Assembly: GCA_902729415.1 (NCBI GenBank)
Contig: CACVCF010000223.1
Coordinates: 62,001 to 126,000 of the forward strand
From: Terasakiella magnetica
GTDB lineage: Bacteria > Pseudomonadota > Alphaproteobacteria > Rhodospirillales > Magnetospirillaceae
Direction of reading: 5' to 3'
Length of the DNA stretch: 64,000 nt
Shown one piece after another: positions 38,212 to 47,180 of this stretch (position 1 is its first letter; each line of letters starts with the position of its first letter). The notes under the pieces are model-generated. The model searched no databases, was not told the DNA's origin, and saw nothing but the letters and a program-made list of their open reading frames with translations. The translations under genes were made by a program, and so were the position numbers.

Positions 38212-38222
38212 CAAGATCTCTC

Positions 38223-38960
38223 CTAATAAACCAGTTCGCCCGCCAGGAAAGCCCTGGCCTGGGCACTGGCTGGGCCTTTGAAGAAGGGGGCCGCCGGTGA
38301 AACCTCCACCAGACGGCCATGGGACAAGAACAGAACCTCGTCGGCCAACCGCCGCGCCTGCCCCAGATCGTGGGTGGTCATGATGATTTTAGTTCCGGCG
38401 GCGTGGAAGTCGTGAATGGCCATCTCCACCGCCAGGGTGGCGGCGGGGTCCAGCGACGAGGTCGGCTCGTCCAGGAACAGCACGTCGGGCTCGACCACCC
38501 AGGCCCGTGCCAGGGCCAGCCGCTGTTGCTCGCCGCCCGACAGCACGCGGGCGGGGCGCTCGGCCAGATCGGCTAGGCCAAAGCGGTCGAGGGCCTCCAT
38601 AGCCATTGTTTGCCGCCGGTTCCGCGCCACATCCAGCAAGCCCAGGACATAGCGGATATTAGCCACGGCCGAACGCCGCAGCAGGACTGGGCGCTGAAAT
38701 ACCATGGCCTGTCGACGGCGGACCCGGTCCGGGGGCAGGGCGGCGCCGTTGCCCCAGGTCACGGTACCGGAGGTGGGGGTCAGAAGGCCGTGGGAAAGGC
38801 GCAGCAGCAGGCTTTTTCCCGCCCCGTTCGCCCCCATTACCATGGTGCGCGACCCGCCCTCAAGGCGGACCGATATTGCGTCCAGCAGGCTGCGCCCTTC
38901 AACGGCGAACCCTACCCGGTCCAGATCCAGCGGTAAGATCGTGTCGAGATCGTGTCTCAT
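38223..38960 (-). CDS. tupC: Tungstate ABC transporter ATP-binding protein
   Basis: A 245-residue ABC ATPase with Walker A GANGAGKS, signature LSGGEQQR and Walker B VLFLDEPTS. The H-loop TTHD is present. It energises the TupB permease. Its ATG overlaps the tupB stop codon and tupA begins 11 bp downstream, so the three genes form one transcript. Confidence 0.94.
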   Translation of the reverse strand: MRHDLDTILPLDLDRVGFAVEGRSLLDAISVRLEGGSRTMVMGANGAGKSLLLRLSHGLLTPTSGTVTWGNGAALPPDRVRRRQAMVFQRPVLLRRSAVANIRYVLGLLDVARNRRQTMAMEALDRFGLADLAERPARVLSGGEQQRLALARAWVVEPDVLFLDEPTSSLDPAATLAVEMAIHDFHAAGTKIIMTTHDLGQARRLADEVLFLSHGRLVEVSPAAPFFKGPASAQARAFLAGELVY

Positions 38961-39661
38961 CCCATTCGCCGCCGCGCCGTCTGGCCCACCAGGAACACGG
39001 CGGCATTCACCGCAGTGACCAGGGCGATCAGAATGATTCCCAGGGCCAGGGCCAGGGGCAGGTCGCCCTTACTGGTCTCCAGGGCGATGGCGGTGGTCAT
39101 GGTGCGGGTGACGCCGCTGATATTGCCGCCGACGATCATCACCGCGCCCACCTCGGCGGCGGCGCGGCCGAATCCGGCTAAGATGGCGGTCAGCAGGCTG
39201 AAGCGCCCGTCCCACAGCAAGGTTGCCACCACGGTGAGGCGGGGTACTCCCAACGAGCGGAGCTGCTCGCCATATTCCTCCCACAGATCGGCCACCACCT
39301 GCCGCGCCAGCGCCGCCACGATGGGCAGCACCAGCACCGTCTGGGCCATCACCATGGCCGATGGGGTGAACAGCAGGCCCAGTTCGCCCAGCGGCCCGGC
39401 GCGCGACAGCAGCAGATAGACCGCCAGCCCCACCACCACCGGCGGCAGGCCCATGCAGGCGTTCAGGGCCACCACCAGGGCGCCGCGTCCGGGAAAGCGC
39501 GCCAATGCCAGCAGCGCCCCCAGGGGTAACCCCAGCATCGCCGCCAGCAGCACCGCGCCTCCCGACACCTGCACCGAAAGCCGCACGATGCCAAGCACCT
39601 GCGGGTCGAGGCCGATGGCCATTGCAAAGGCCGTGGAAAGGGCGGTGGACAGATCGTGCAT
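38957..39661 (-). CDS. tupB: Tungstate ABC transporter permease
   Basis: A 234-residue inner-membrane permease with about five hydrophobic spans. The cytosolic coupling EAA-like loop (RQVVADLWEEYGEQLRSLG) is followed by GFGRAAAEVGAVMIVGGN. It is the first gene of tupBCA, and GAAGGCG precedes its ATG. It is divergent from rimO across 317 bp. Confidence 0.92.
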   Translation of the reverse strand: MHDLSTALSTAFAMAIGLDPQVLGIVRLSVQVSGGAVLLAAMLGLPLGALLALARFPGRGALVVALNACMGLPPVVVGLAVYLLLSRAGPLGELGLLFTPSAMVMAQTVLVLPIVAALARQVVADLWEEYGEQLRSLGVPRLTVVATLLWDGRFSLLTAILAGFGRAAAEVGAVMIVGGNISGVTRTMTTAIALETSKGDLPLALALGIILIALVTAVNAAVFLVGQTARRRMG

Positions 39662-39791
39662 GAAACGCCTTCAATTCTGCAAAATTATGCATTCCTTGCC
39701 GGAATATGTGAAGAAATGAATGGCCTTGGGAATTTCATGGGTATGGGAAGCCGTTGAAAGGCTTGAATTTAGCCCCTGAATTCCGCTAATA

Positions 39792-39824
39792 CCAACGCTA
39801 GGAATCCATGATTCCTGGCGTTGG
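39792..39824. repeat. 15-bp stem-loop between tupB and rimO
   Basis: Arms 39792-39806 and 39810-39824 pair with one wobble around CAT. It lies upstream of both divergent genes, so it is not a simple terminator for either. The whole 39662-39978 gap contains this hairpin and the GC repeat, and no gene. Confidence 0.5.
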
Positions 39825-39832
39825 GTACGGTC

Positions 39833-39910
39833 GCAAGGCGGCCGCGCGCCCCGTGGCGCGGGAGCCTAAGGACCACGGAGGTGGTCCGCCCGGCGTTTGA
39901 GGGCGCCGAG
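39833..39910. repeat. GC-rich interspersed palindromic repeat
   Basis: A 78-bp GC-rich element with nested inverted repeats and a central CCACGGAGGTGG. The first 38 bases recur at 28490 and the CCACGGAGGTGG...GGCGTTTGAG part recurs at 42998. It lies in a non-coding gap. Confidence 0.55.
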
Positions 39911-39978
39911 ATCATGTCAATGGTTTCGGCCCTTGGTAGTAAGTCACCCCCAGCCCACACCCAGCTCTTGGAAGTCCC

Positions 39979-41331
39979 ATGAATCAGCCGGTCCCCAAAG
40001 TCGGTATCGTCAGCCTCGGCTGTTCCAAGGCCCTGGTGGATTCGGAGCGGATACTCACCCGGCTGCGGGCCGAGGGCTATGACATTTCCGGCAGCTATGA
40101 CGGCGCCGACGTGGTCATCGTCAACACCTGCGGCTTTCTCGATTCTGCCCGCGCTGAATCGCTCGAAGCTATCGGTGAGGCCCTGGCCGAGAATGGCAAG
40201 GTGATCGTCACCGGCTGCATGGGCGGCGATGAGGCGGCCATCCGCGCCGTCCATCCATCTGTGCTGGCGGTTAGCGGCCCGCATCAATATCAGGCGGTGG
40301 TCGAGGCGGTGCACGCCGCCATCCCGCCGCTGCACGATCCCAAGATGGCGCTGGTGCCGCCCGAGGGGCTGCATCTGACCCCCAGCCACTATGCCTATCT
40401 GAAGATTTCCGAGGGCTGCAACAATAGCTGCTCGTTCTGCATCATCCCCGAAATCCGCGGTCCGCTGGCCAGCCGGCCCATCGCCGACGTGCTGGGCGAG
40501 GCCGAGCGCCTGGCCCTGGCGGGGGTCAAAGAATTACTGGTGATCTCGCAAGACACCAGCGCTTACGGCCTTGATCTCGGCTATGCCGAGGGCGGCTGGC
40601 ATGGCCGTCAGGTCAAGACCAATCTGACCGGTCTGGCGGACGCCCTGGGCGACCTTGGCATCTGGGTGCGGCTGCATTACGTCTACCCCTATCCCCATGT
40701 GGACGAGGTCATTCCGTTGATGGCGGCGGGTAAGATCTTGCCGTATCTGGATATCCCGTTCCAGCACGCCAGCCCCAATGTCTTGAAGGCCATGCGCCGC
40801 CCCGCCAATCAGGACAAGGTGCTGAACCGTATCCGCTCGTGGCGTGAGGTTTGCCCTGAGCTGGCTATTCGTTCGACCTTCATCGTCGGTTTCCCCGGCG
40901 AGACCGAGGAGGATTTCGACAATCTGATGGGGTGGCTGGAAGAGGCGCAGCTCGACCGGGTCGGTTGCTTCAAATACGAGAACGTCAAGGGCGCGCCCGC
41001 CAACGCCCTGGCCGACCATGTCGATGAGGACGAGAAGGAGGAGCGCCACCAACGCTTCATGGAGGCTGCCCGTCAGATCGCCGACGAGCGCGGCGCCACC
41101 AAGGTCGGTACCCGCATCGAGGTGATCATCGACGAGGTGGACGAAGAGGGCGCCATTGGCCGCAGCAAGGCCGACAGCCCCGAAGTAGACGGCGCCGTCT
41201 TCATCAATGGCGAGACCGATCTGGTTCCCGGTGATGTGGTGGTGGTCGAGGTGGAAGCCGCCGAGGATTACGACCTGTGGGGCGAGGTGGTCGCCAAGGT
41301 CGAGCCCAAGCGCCCCACGTTTCGCCGCTAG
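39979..41331 (+). CDS. rimO: Ribosomal protein S12 methylthiotransferase RimO
   Basis: A 450-residue radical SAM enzyme that adds a methylthio group to a conserved Asp of ribosomal protein S12. It starts with an MTTase domain ([25 protein letters not shown]) supplying three cluster Cys. The radical SAM motif CNNSCSFC follows near residue 150. A C-terminal TRAM domain (GTRIEVIID to the end) completes it. The stop codon TAG belongs to an adjoining repeat element. Confidence 0.97.
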   Translation: MNQPVPKVGIVSLGCSKALVDSERILTRLRAEGYDISGSYDGADVVIVNTCGFLDSARAESLEAIGEALAENGKVIVTGCMGGDEAAIRAVHPSVLAVSGPHQYQAVVEAVHAAIPPLHDPKMALVPPEGLHLTPSHYAYLKISEGCNNSCSFCIIPEIRGPLASRPIADVLGEAERLALAGVKELLVISQDTSAYGLDLGYAEGGWHGRQVKTNLTGLADALGDLGIWVRLHYVYPYPHVDEVIPLMAAGKILPYLDIPFQHASPNVLKAMRRPANQDKVLNRIRSWREVCPELAIRSTFIVGFPGETEEDFDNLMGWLEEAQLDRVGCFKYENVKGAPANALADHVDEDEKEERHQRFMEAARQIADERGATKVGTRIEVIIDEVDEEGAIGRSKADSPEVDGAVFINGETDLVPGDVVVVEVEAAEDYDLWGEVVAKVEPKRPTFRR

Positions 41332-41455
41332 AGCATGATGCAATCACATTGAATCATGCTCTCGAGCCCGAGCGGCGCTTGAGCCCTGAAAAAGCGGAGC
41401 TTTTTCCGCCTCAGGCATAACTAGACCGATCGCGTATGAACGCGAAACGGTCTAG
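41328..41455. repeat. Multi-hairpin repeat element at the rimO 3' end
   Basis: It begins CTAGAGCATGATG, whose TAG is the rimO stop codon. Inverted arms at 41330-41339 and 41353-41362 form a 10-bp stem. A second stem is built on AAAAAGC/GCTTTTT. A third palindrome at 41421-41455 runs from CTAGACCG to CGGTCTAG. Similar AGAGCATGAT palindromes are common in alphaproteobacterial intergenic regions. Confidence 0.6.
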
Positions 41456-41471
41456 AGTATCCGTGCGTCTA

Positions 41472-41499
41472 AAGGGCGGGGCTGTGATGCCCCGCCCTT
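41472..41499. terminator. Bidirectional terminator between rimO and purB
   Basis: Arms 41472-41482 and 41489-41499 form a perfect 11-bp GC stem flanked by TGTCTTT on the plus strand and TTTAGA on the minus strand. It sits between two convergent genes. Confidence 0.75.
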
Positions 41500-41509
41500 G
41501 TCTTTGGCT

Positions 41510-42823
41510 TTAGGCCTTCCCGAAAACACGTTTGAAAATGGTATCCACATGCTTGGTGTGGTAGCCGAGGTCAAACAGTTCTTCCAGGGTCTTGGCCGGA
41601 ATCTTGGCTGAGACTTCGGCATCGCCCTTCAGCAGTTCGAGGAAGCTGGCGCCTTCCTGCCACACCTTCATGGCATTGCGCTGCACCGCTTTATAGCTGT
41701 CTTCCCGGCTCATGCCCGCCTGGGTCAGGGCCAGCAGGACGCGCTGGGAGAACACCAATCCGCCCAACTGGTTGAGGTTGCGTTCGATGGCGTCGGGATA
41801 GATCACCAGATTCTCAATGACACCGGCCAGGCGGTTCAAGGCGAAGTCCAAAGTGACGGTGGAATCGGGGCCGATCATGCGCTCGACCGACGAGTGAGAG
41901 ATGTCGCGCTCGTGCCACAGCGCCACGTTCTCCATGGCGGGGATCACCATGCCGCGTACCAGCCGCGCCAGTCCGGTCAGATTCTCGGTCAGCACCGGGT
42001 TGCGCTTGTGCGGCATGGCCGAGCTGCCCTTCTGGCCGGGCGAGAAATATTCCTCGACCTCGCGCACTTCGGTGCGCTGAAGGTGGCGGATCTCGATGGC
42101 GACGTGCTCGATTGAACTGGCGATGACGCCGAGCGTGGCGAAGAACTGGGCGTGACGATCACGCGGGATCACCTGGGTCGAGACCGGCTCGGGCTTCAAG
42201 CCCAGCTTTTCCGCCACATGCTCCTCGACGCGGGGGTCGATGTTGGCGAAGGTGCCGACGGCGCCCGAAATGGCGCAGGTGGCGATGTCTTCACGCGCCG
42301 ATTTCAGGCGGCGGCGGTTGCGCTGGAACTCGGCGAAGAAGGTGGCGAATTTCAGCCCCATGGTCACCGGCTCGGCGTGGATGCCGTGGCTGCGGCCCAT
42401 ACACACCACGTCCTTCATCTCGAAGGCGCGCTTTTCCAGCGCCGCCAGCAACCGGTCGAGATCGGCCAGCAGGATGTCGGCAGCCTGGGTCAACTGCACG
42501 TTGAGGCAGGTGTCAAGCACGTCGGACGAGGTCATGCCCTGGTGGATGAAGCGGGATTCCGGTCCCACATGCTCGGCCAGCTCGGTCAGGAAGGCGATGA
42601 CATCGTGCTTGGTCTCGCGCTCGATCTCGTCGATGCGGGCCGACCGGGCGGGGGTATAGGGAATGTTGCCCTTTTCCCACACGGTCTTGGCGGAGTCCTT
42701 GGGGATCACGCCCAGATCGGCCAGGGCGTCGCAGGCGTGGGCCTCGATCTCGAACCAGATGCGGAAGCGGTTTTCCGGCTCCCAGATTCGGGTCATTTCC
42801 TGACGGCTGTAACGCGGGATCAT
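41510..42823 (-). CDS. purB: Adenylosuccinate lyase
   Basis: A 437-residue fumarase/aspartase-superfamily enzyme. It acts twice in purine synthesis, on SAICAR and on adenylosuccinate. The family signature GSSAMPHKRNP is intact near residue 265, and the catalytic TSSDVLDT and GRSHG motifs are present. The ATG at 42823 starts the usual IPRYSRQEMTRIW N-terminus. Confidence 0.97.
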   Translation of the reverse strand: MIPRYSRQEMTRIWEPENRFRIWFEIEAHACDALADLGVIPKDSAKTVWEKGNIPYTPARSARIDEIERETKHDVIAFLTELAEHVGPESRFIHQGMTSSDVLDTCLNVQLTQAADILLADLDRLLAALEKRAFEMKDVVCMGRSHGIHAEPVTMGLKFATFFAEFQRNRRRLKSAREDIATCAISGAVGTFANIDPRVEEHVAEKLGLKPEPVSTQVIPRDRHAQFFATLGVIASSIEHVAIEIRHLQRTEVREVEEYFSPGQKGSSAMPHKRNPVLTENLTGLARLVRGMVIPAMENVALWHERDISHSSVERMIGPDSTVTLDFALNRLAGVIENLVIYPDAIERNLNQLGGLVFSQRVLLALTQAGMSREDSYKAVQRNAMKVWQEGASFLELLKGDAEVSAKIPAKTLEELFDLGYHTKHVDTIFKRVFGKA

Positions 42824-42959
42824 GTCCGGCCTCTTATGTGGAATGAAGACGGCCGGGACATAGCACGACAGAGGGAAAAAGGGAAAGGTTAGCAGGCAAC
42901 GGGAAGGGGATTTGCCGATGGAGCGCGACTATGGCCGTTGAGGGTGCCGCAACGTTGTC

Positions 42960-43026
42960 GCAAGCGCCAGCGAAGACAAAGGCGAGGAAAGCCAAGCCCA
43001 CGGAGGTGGGCGCCGGCGCTTGAGGC
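42960..43026. repeat. GC-rich interspersed palindromic repeat, second copy
   Basis: CAAGCGCC (42961-42968) pairs with GGCGCTTG (43015-43022), and the CCACGGAGGTGG core is shared with the copy at 39833. It lies in the 213-bp gap between purB and the MarR-type gene. Confidence 0.5.
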
Positions 43027-43036
43027 TAATTTAAGA

Positions 43037-43543
43037 TCAAACCCCGCGGATACGTCCATACTGGACGAAATCGGTCCAGGTCCGCTCCAACCGCTGCATG
43101 GTGTCGCGGGTGGTGCCCAACTGCCCCTGGGTCTCGGCGTCGTCGCCGAGGGCGGCCGCCAAGTCATTCTGAAGCTTGCGGATGGAGGTGCAGAGCGTCA
43201 TGCCCTTGTCGGTCAGCTTGAGGCGGACCGAGCGGCGGTCATGGGGAGACCGCTCCTGCATCAAGTAGCCGCACTCAGTCAGCGCCTTGATGTTGTAGGA
43301 TACGTTCGAGCCCTGATAGTAACCACGATCCTTGAGGTCGCGGATAACCACTTCGTTCTCGCCAATATTATAGAGCAACAAGGCCTGAACGGCATTGATG
43401 TCTTCGGTGCCAAGACGACGCAGTTCCGTACGCAAGACATCAAGGAAATGTCTGTGCAGGCGCTCGATCAGGCGAATTATGTCAAAGTATGGCTGGTTCA
43501 CGGGGCCGAAGTATATGGACTTTCCCCCAGGGCCACAACACAA
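43037..43543 (-). CDS. MarR-family winged-helix regulator
   Basis: The conserved part begins SIYFGPVNQPYFDIIRLIE and continues through a winged-helix domain. YYQGSNVSYNIKALTECGYL is the recognition-helix region, and RSPHDRRSVRLKLTDKG is the wing. No ATG lies in a sensible place. A TTG at 43543 keeps the SIYFGPV segment, and a GTG at 43499-43501 would give a shorter protein. The long frame upstream overlaps the ParA-type gene and is not real. It would regulate genes by dimeric binding. The target is unknown. Confidence 0.8.
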   Translation of the reverse strand: MCCGPGGKSIYFGPVNQPYFDIIRLIERLHRHFLDVLRTELRRLGTEDINAVQALLLYNIGENEVVIRDLKDRGYYQGSNVSYNIKALTECGYLMQERSPHDRRSVRLKLTDKGMTLCTSIRKLQNDLAAALGDDAETQGQLGTTRDTMQRLERTWTDFVQYGRIRGV

Positions 43544-43646
43544 GTTTTGTTCCGTCCGAATGGGGCGGGATAGGCTCTGACGAAGGTATGGCGTTGCTCC
43601 TTTGTCATGGGCGGCGCTATTGTCATGGAGTCTTGGGGAGGGGTGA

Positions 43647-44735
43647 ATGTTGGACGAGAGCGGTAAAGGGCGGACGACGCCCCCTATCATCGTCGTCTTT
43701 AACCAGAAAGGTGGGATCGGCAAGACCACCACCAGCGTCAATCTGGCCACCTGCCTTGCGGCCTTGGGACGCCGGGTGGTGCTGGTCGATCTTGATGCCC
43801 AAAGCAACGCTTCGACCAGTGTCGGGCTGTCGTCGCCTGCTGCTACCGGGGCTTATCAGCTTTTGCGCGGCGAGGTCGATGTGACCCACGCCTGCCGTGC
43901 CACGCCCTATCCTAATCTGAGGCTGGTGGCGGGGTCGGATGACCTGTCATGGGCCGATACGGAAATCGCCCTCAAGCCCGACCCGCAATACGTGCTGGAA
44001 CGCGCTTTGGCGACCACGCCGGGTGATGTGGATGTGGTGGTGGTGGATTGCCCCCCCGCTTTCGGCATCTTGTCGGTCAACGCCACCGTGGCGGCGGATG
44101 TGGTCATTTTGCCAGTGGTGCCGTCGCCCTTGGCCCTGGACGGTCTGCATAAGGCATGGTGGAACATTCAGCGGGTGCGGACCCATTTCAACCGCGATCT
44201 CGATACCATGGATATCTTGTTCACCATGACCGAGGACAGCGAGCTGATGCACCGCCTGACCGAGGCCATCGTGGCGTCATTCGGCAGCCGTGTGCTGCCG
44301 GTGATGGTGCCCCGTGACCTGAAGGTGGTGGAGGCGGCGGCCCGCGATCTGCCTCTGGTGGTGCTGGAGCCCGATTGTCAGGCTGCGCTGTCCTATCTCC
44401 GGCTGGCCGAGCTGATGGTGGGCAAGATGGCGGTCAAGGGTGCCGCTCCATTGGAGGACGGCACGCATGAGGCGGCGCTGGAGCGGCTGCGGCAGTGGCG
44501 CAAGCCCCCGCCCGAGACCGGCCAACCGCCGAAACGGCCGCCGGTACGGGAATCGCCGCCGTTGGAGCCCGGCCCGGCGCCTAAGCCCAACTGGGATCAG
44601 GATCTGACCGAGCAGGAGGGCGACTTTGCCGACACATCCGGGCATTGGGGCTGGAAGATCGGTGTTGCCGTGCTGCTGGTGGCTTTGGGCGCAGTCCTGG
44701 GCTTTGCCTTCGGGCGTTGGATGTATCTGGTCTAG
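43647..44735 (+). CDS. ParA/Soj-family ATPase with C-terminal membrane anchor
   Basis: A 362-residue protein with the deviant Walker A KGGIGKTTT near residue 22, the DLDAQSNAS switch and VDCPPAFG. These mark ParA/MinD-type positioning ATPases. The domain ends near residue 250. A Pro-rich linker and a single transmembrane span (WKIGVAVLLVALGAVLGFAF) follow, which is unusual in the family. No parB or parS is beside it, so a role in chromosome segregation is unlikely. GGGGAGGGG precedes the ATG. Its stop codon is the first TAG of a MITE-like element. Confidence 0.88.
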   Translation: MLDESGKGRTTPPIIVVFNQKGGIGKTTTSVNLATCLAALGRRVVLVDLDAQSNASTSVGLSSPAATGAYQLLRGEVDVTHACRATPYPNLRLVAGSDDLSWADTEIALKPDPQYVLERALATTPGDVDVVVVDCPPAFGILSVNATVAADVVILPVVPSPLALDGLHKAWWNIQRVRTHFNRDLDTMDILFTMTEDSELMHRLTEAIVASFGSRVLPVMVPRDLKVVEAAARDLPLVVLEPDCQAALSYLRLAELMVGKMAVKGAAPLEDGTHEAALERLRQWRKPPPETGQPPKRPPVRESPPLEPGPAPKPNWDQDLTEQEGDFADTSGHWGWKIGVAVLLVALGAVLGFAFGRWMYLV

Positions 44736-44940
44736 AGCAATTTCCGGTCAATTGGGATCATTCCGTTGTTCCATGCGCGGATGCCCGCCGCATGGATAAC
44801 CCGAAGGGACGGGCCGCTTTGCGGCCGCTGCTGTGTCGGACGGCTTGACCGTGGCGCCGCCACGCCCTGCGCCTTCCTTCGTGCATCGTCTCGCAAAGCG
44901 CTGCCGTCGGAGCGATTCCAATTGGCCGGAAAATGCTCTA
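44733..44940. mobile_element. MITE-like element, copy B, between two convergent genes
   Basis: A 208-bp non-coding element with about 26-bp terminal inverted repeats. The left end is TAGAGCAATTTCCGGTCAAT and the right end read inward is TAGAGCATTTTCCGGCCAAT. Both ends begin with TA in a CTAG context, as for elements moved by TA-target transposases. A related inverted copy lies at 22514-22785. Its two ends supply the TAG stop codons of the ParA-type and histidine kinase genes. Confidence 0.75.
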
Positions 44941-46560
44941 GGTCCGCAATGTGAAGAAGAAGGTACTTCCCTTGCCAGGAATGCTTTCAACCCAGATGCG
45001 GCCACCGTGGCGTTCGACGATGCGTTTGCAGACGGCAAGGCCGATTCCGGTGCCGGGATAGGTCGTATTCGGGTGAAGTCTTTGGAAAATAATGAAGATT
45101 TTTTCCAGATATTCCTGTTCGATGCCAATCCCATTGTCGGCAACGAACAGCACCCACTCCGTGCCCCTTTGCTCCGCGCCGACCTTGATTTCAGGACGGG
45201 CGCCGATGCGATGGAATTTGATGGCGTTGCCGATCAGGTTCTGGAAGATGTCGAGCAGTTGCATCTCATCGGCCAGAACTTTGGGTAGGACGCCGATTTC
45301 GATGATGGCGTCTCCCTCTTGAATGCTTGCCTGTAAATTATCGCATGCCGCATCAACGACGCGGCGGACATCAATCAGGGCCAGCGGGCGTCCCTGGTTG
45401 GAAACGCGGGAATAGGCCAGCAGGTCGAGCACCAGTCTATGCATGCGATTAGCGGCGGCGATGATGAAGCCGAGGAAATCCTTGGCGTCTCCCGTCAAAT
45501 CACCAAGATGGCGCCGTTCAAGCAATTGGGAATAGGCCACCAGAGTTCGTAGGGGCTCTTGCAGATCGTGCGATGCGATGAAGGCAAAGCGCTCCAACTC
45601 GACATTGGACTGACTGAGGGCATCGACGCTCTTCAGCAGCCGTTCCTCGGTCTCTTTGATCTGGGAGATATCTTGCACGTTGACGATGTGGTAGCGCACT
45701 TGGCCCGCATCGCTCTTGACCGCAGTAATATCGATCAGGACGGGAAAGATGCTGCCATCCTTGCGTCGGTGGAACGACTCGACGGTGACGTGGCCCTTGT
45801 CATGGGCTTGGTGGATGATGTCGGGTAGCCGGAGTTGTTCTTCGGGGGTGAAGATAGCAGTAATGGGGCGCCCGACCAGTTCATCCATTTCAAAGCCGTG
45901 CATGCGTGCAAAGGCCGGATTCATCATTTCCAGGAATTTACCGTCACCGCCGCCAACCACAACTCCCCAACCGGCATGTTCGAAGATATGCCCCCAGCGG
46001 GTCAGCTTTTCCTCAGCCTTCAGACGGGCGCGATACCGGGTCTCATTACTGAGAACCAGTGCGGCATGGCTGAAGAAGATCGGCAGGTAATCGCACCAGG
46101 CCGCGCCGCTGAGGTGAAGGTTTTCAAGTTTGACGACCCCGATCAGTTCCTTACCGACCAGCAGCGGGAAGGCCCAATTCCAAGCCCCAGGCAGAATGTC
46201 GCCTTGGAGCAGGGTGTCCTTGTTTTCCGATCGCCCCTCAATGAATTCCGGCCGCTCGACGACCTGTGCAACCATGGCATCGTCGATCTCTGGTACGATC
46301 CGGGTATCTCCCCGCAGATCGGCATAATGCAGTTCGGAATCTGTCCAGTAATAGAGTTTGATATTGGTGCCGCCAATCGTCTCTCCGATCGATTTCAGCA
46401 TGCTCCCTATCATGTCTTCCAGACCGGAGAGGGGGTTGAGGTGTTCAATCAAGTGGAGAACAAGCTGCAGATATGATTTTTCTTCCGCAACCTTGTTCAG
46501 TCTTGTCTTCAGACGCTCGACCTCGGCCAGCAATTTGGCGTTAACATCCAGCGATGTCAT
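44938..46560 (-). CDS. GAF-PAS sensor histidine kinase of the corrinoid operon
   Basis: A 540-residue soluble kinase. An N-terminal coiled coil is followed by a GAF domain (about residues 45-180) and a PAS domain (about 190-310). The HisKA domain has the variant phospho-acceptor SHDLQEPLR, typical of phytochrome-like kinases. The HATPase domain has [16 protein letters not shown] and GTGIGLAVC. Its ATG overlaps the stop of the DUF1638 gene, so it belongs to the methyltransferase operon. It may sense an operon-related ligand, such as a methyl donor or corrinoid state. The partner regulator is not in the window. Confidence 0.92.
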   Translation of the reverse strand: MTSLDVNAKLLAEVERLKTRLNKVAEEKSYLQLVLHLIEHLNPLSGLEDMIGSMLKSIGETIGGTNIKLYYWTDSELHYADLRGDTRIVPEIDDAMVAQVVERPEFIEGRSENKDTLLQGDILPGAWNWAFPLLVGKELIGVVKLENLHLSGAAWCDYLPIFFSHAALVLSNETRYRARLKAEEKLTRWGHIFEHAGWGVVVGGGDGKFLEMMNPAFARMHGFEMDELVGRPITAIFTPEEQLRLPDIIHQAHDKGHVTVESFHRRKDGSIFPVLIDITAVKSDAGQVRYHIVNVQDISQIKETEERLLKSVDALSQSNVELERFAFIASHDLQEPLRTLVAYSQLLERRHLGDLTGDAKDFLGFIIAAANRMHRLVLDLLAYSRVSNQGRPLALIDVRRVVDAACDNLQASIQEGDAIIEIGVLPKVLADEMQLLDIFQNLIGNAIKFHRIGARPEIKVGAEQRGTEWVLFVADNGIGIEQEYLEKIFIIFQRLHPNTTYPGTGIGLAVCKRIVERHGGRIWVESIPGKGSTFFFTLRT

Positions 46561-47180
46561 GGATCACCGCGCTGTTTTCTTTGGATGGCATCATCCAGCA
46601 CTGTTTCCAGGTGATCCAAGGTCACATCTATCCAGATCAGGGGCAGATCGACGAAGCGGGCGGCGGCTTCGGCTTCGGCGGTGAAGTCGGCTGAGCACGG
46701 TGTTCTGATGGCAATGATGGAGGAGTGGCTGCTGTGGAAAATCTCACGGACCACCGCCACATTGGTGCCAAATGCCTTTGTCAGCATCGGTTCCCAGGTC
46801 AACGCCCAGTCCTCCAGCAGGAAGTAGGCGCCCTTGCTCAATTCCGCCATGAACCGCTCATAGCCCAGCAGCATGACGATACAGTTCTGGCCCTGGGTGC
46901 GCAGGGTATGATGCTGCTGTAACACCCCATCCATCTTCGGGTGGCAGCTTCCATAAAAGACCACGGTCTCGGCCCCGTTGTCCTCGTTGGCGCCGAGGGC
47001 TTCATTGAGTTCGGTATAAAGCCGGTTGAAATAGTTGTGCAGGGATGAGTCGAGGAACTGGGTCTCGATATTCCAGCCGTTTTTGACGATCAGAAAATCG
47101 ACTTCCTTGTGAAGAATGCCGCAGCCGACCATCCGCATGGTGCTTTGCTTCGGGCAGTCGGATGAGGGCGAGCATGTCAT
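46557..47180 (-). CDS. DUF1638 family protein
   Basis: A 207-residue protein with DUF1638 features: VGCGILHKEVDFL at the N-terminus, VVFYGSCHPKMDGVL, and NCIVMLLGYERF. Several conserved Cys and His suggest metal or cofactor binding. The family occurs with corrinoid methyltransferases in methanogens and anaerobes. Its function is undetermined. The ATG overlaps the stop of the methyltransferase gene and its own stop overlaps the kinase start. Confidence 0.85.
   Translation of the reverse strand: MTCSPSSDCPKQSTMRMVGCGILHKEVDFLIVKNGWNIETQFLDSSLHNYFNRLYTELNEALGANEDNGAETVVFYGSCHPKMDGVLQQHHTLRTQGQNCIVMLLGYERFMAELSKGAYFLLEDWALTWEPMLTKAFGTNVAVVREIFHSSHSSIIAIRTPCSADFTAEAEAAARFVDLPLIWIDVTLDHLETVLDDAIQRKQRGDP

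Noticed and set aside
43544-43807. N-terminal extension of the MarR-type regulator
   Set aside because: It is antisense to the start of the ParA-type gene and unlike any MarR N-terminus.
44645-44848. Short reading frame across the ParA 3' end and MITE element
   Set aside because: It shares a peptide with a frame in the other copy, but only because the repeat DNA is the same. It has no start signal and is not conserved as protein.
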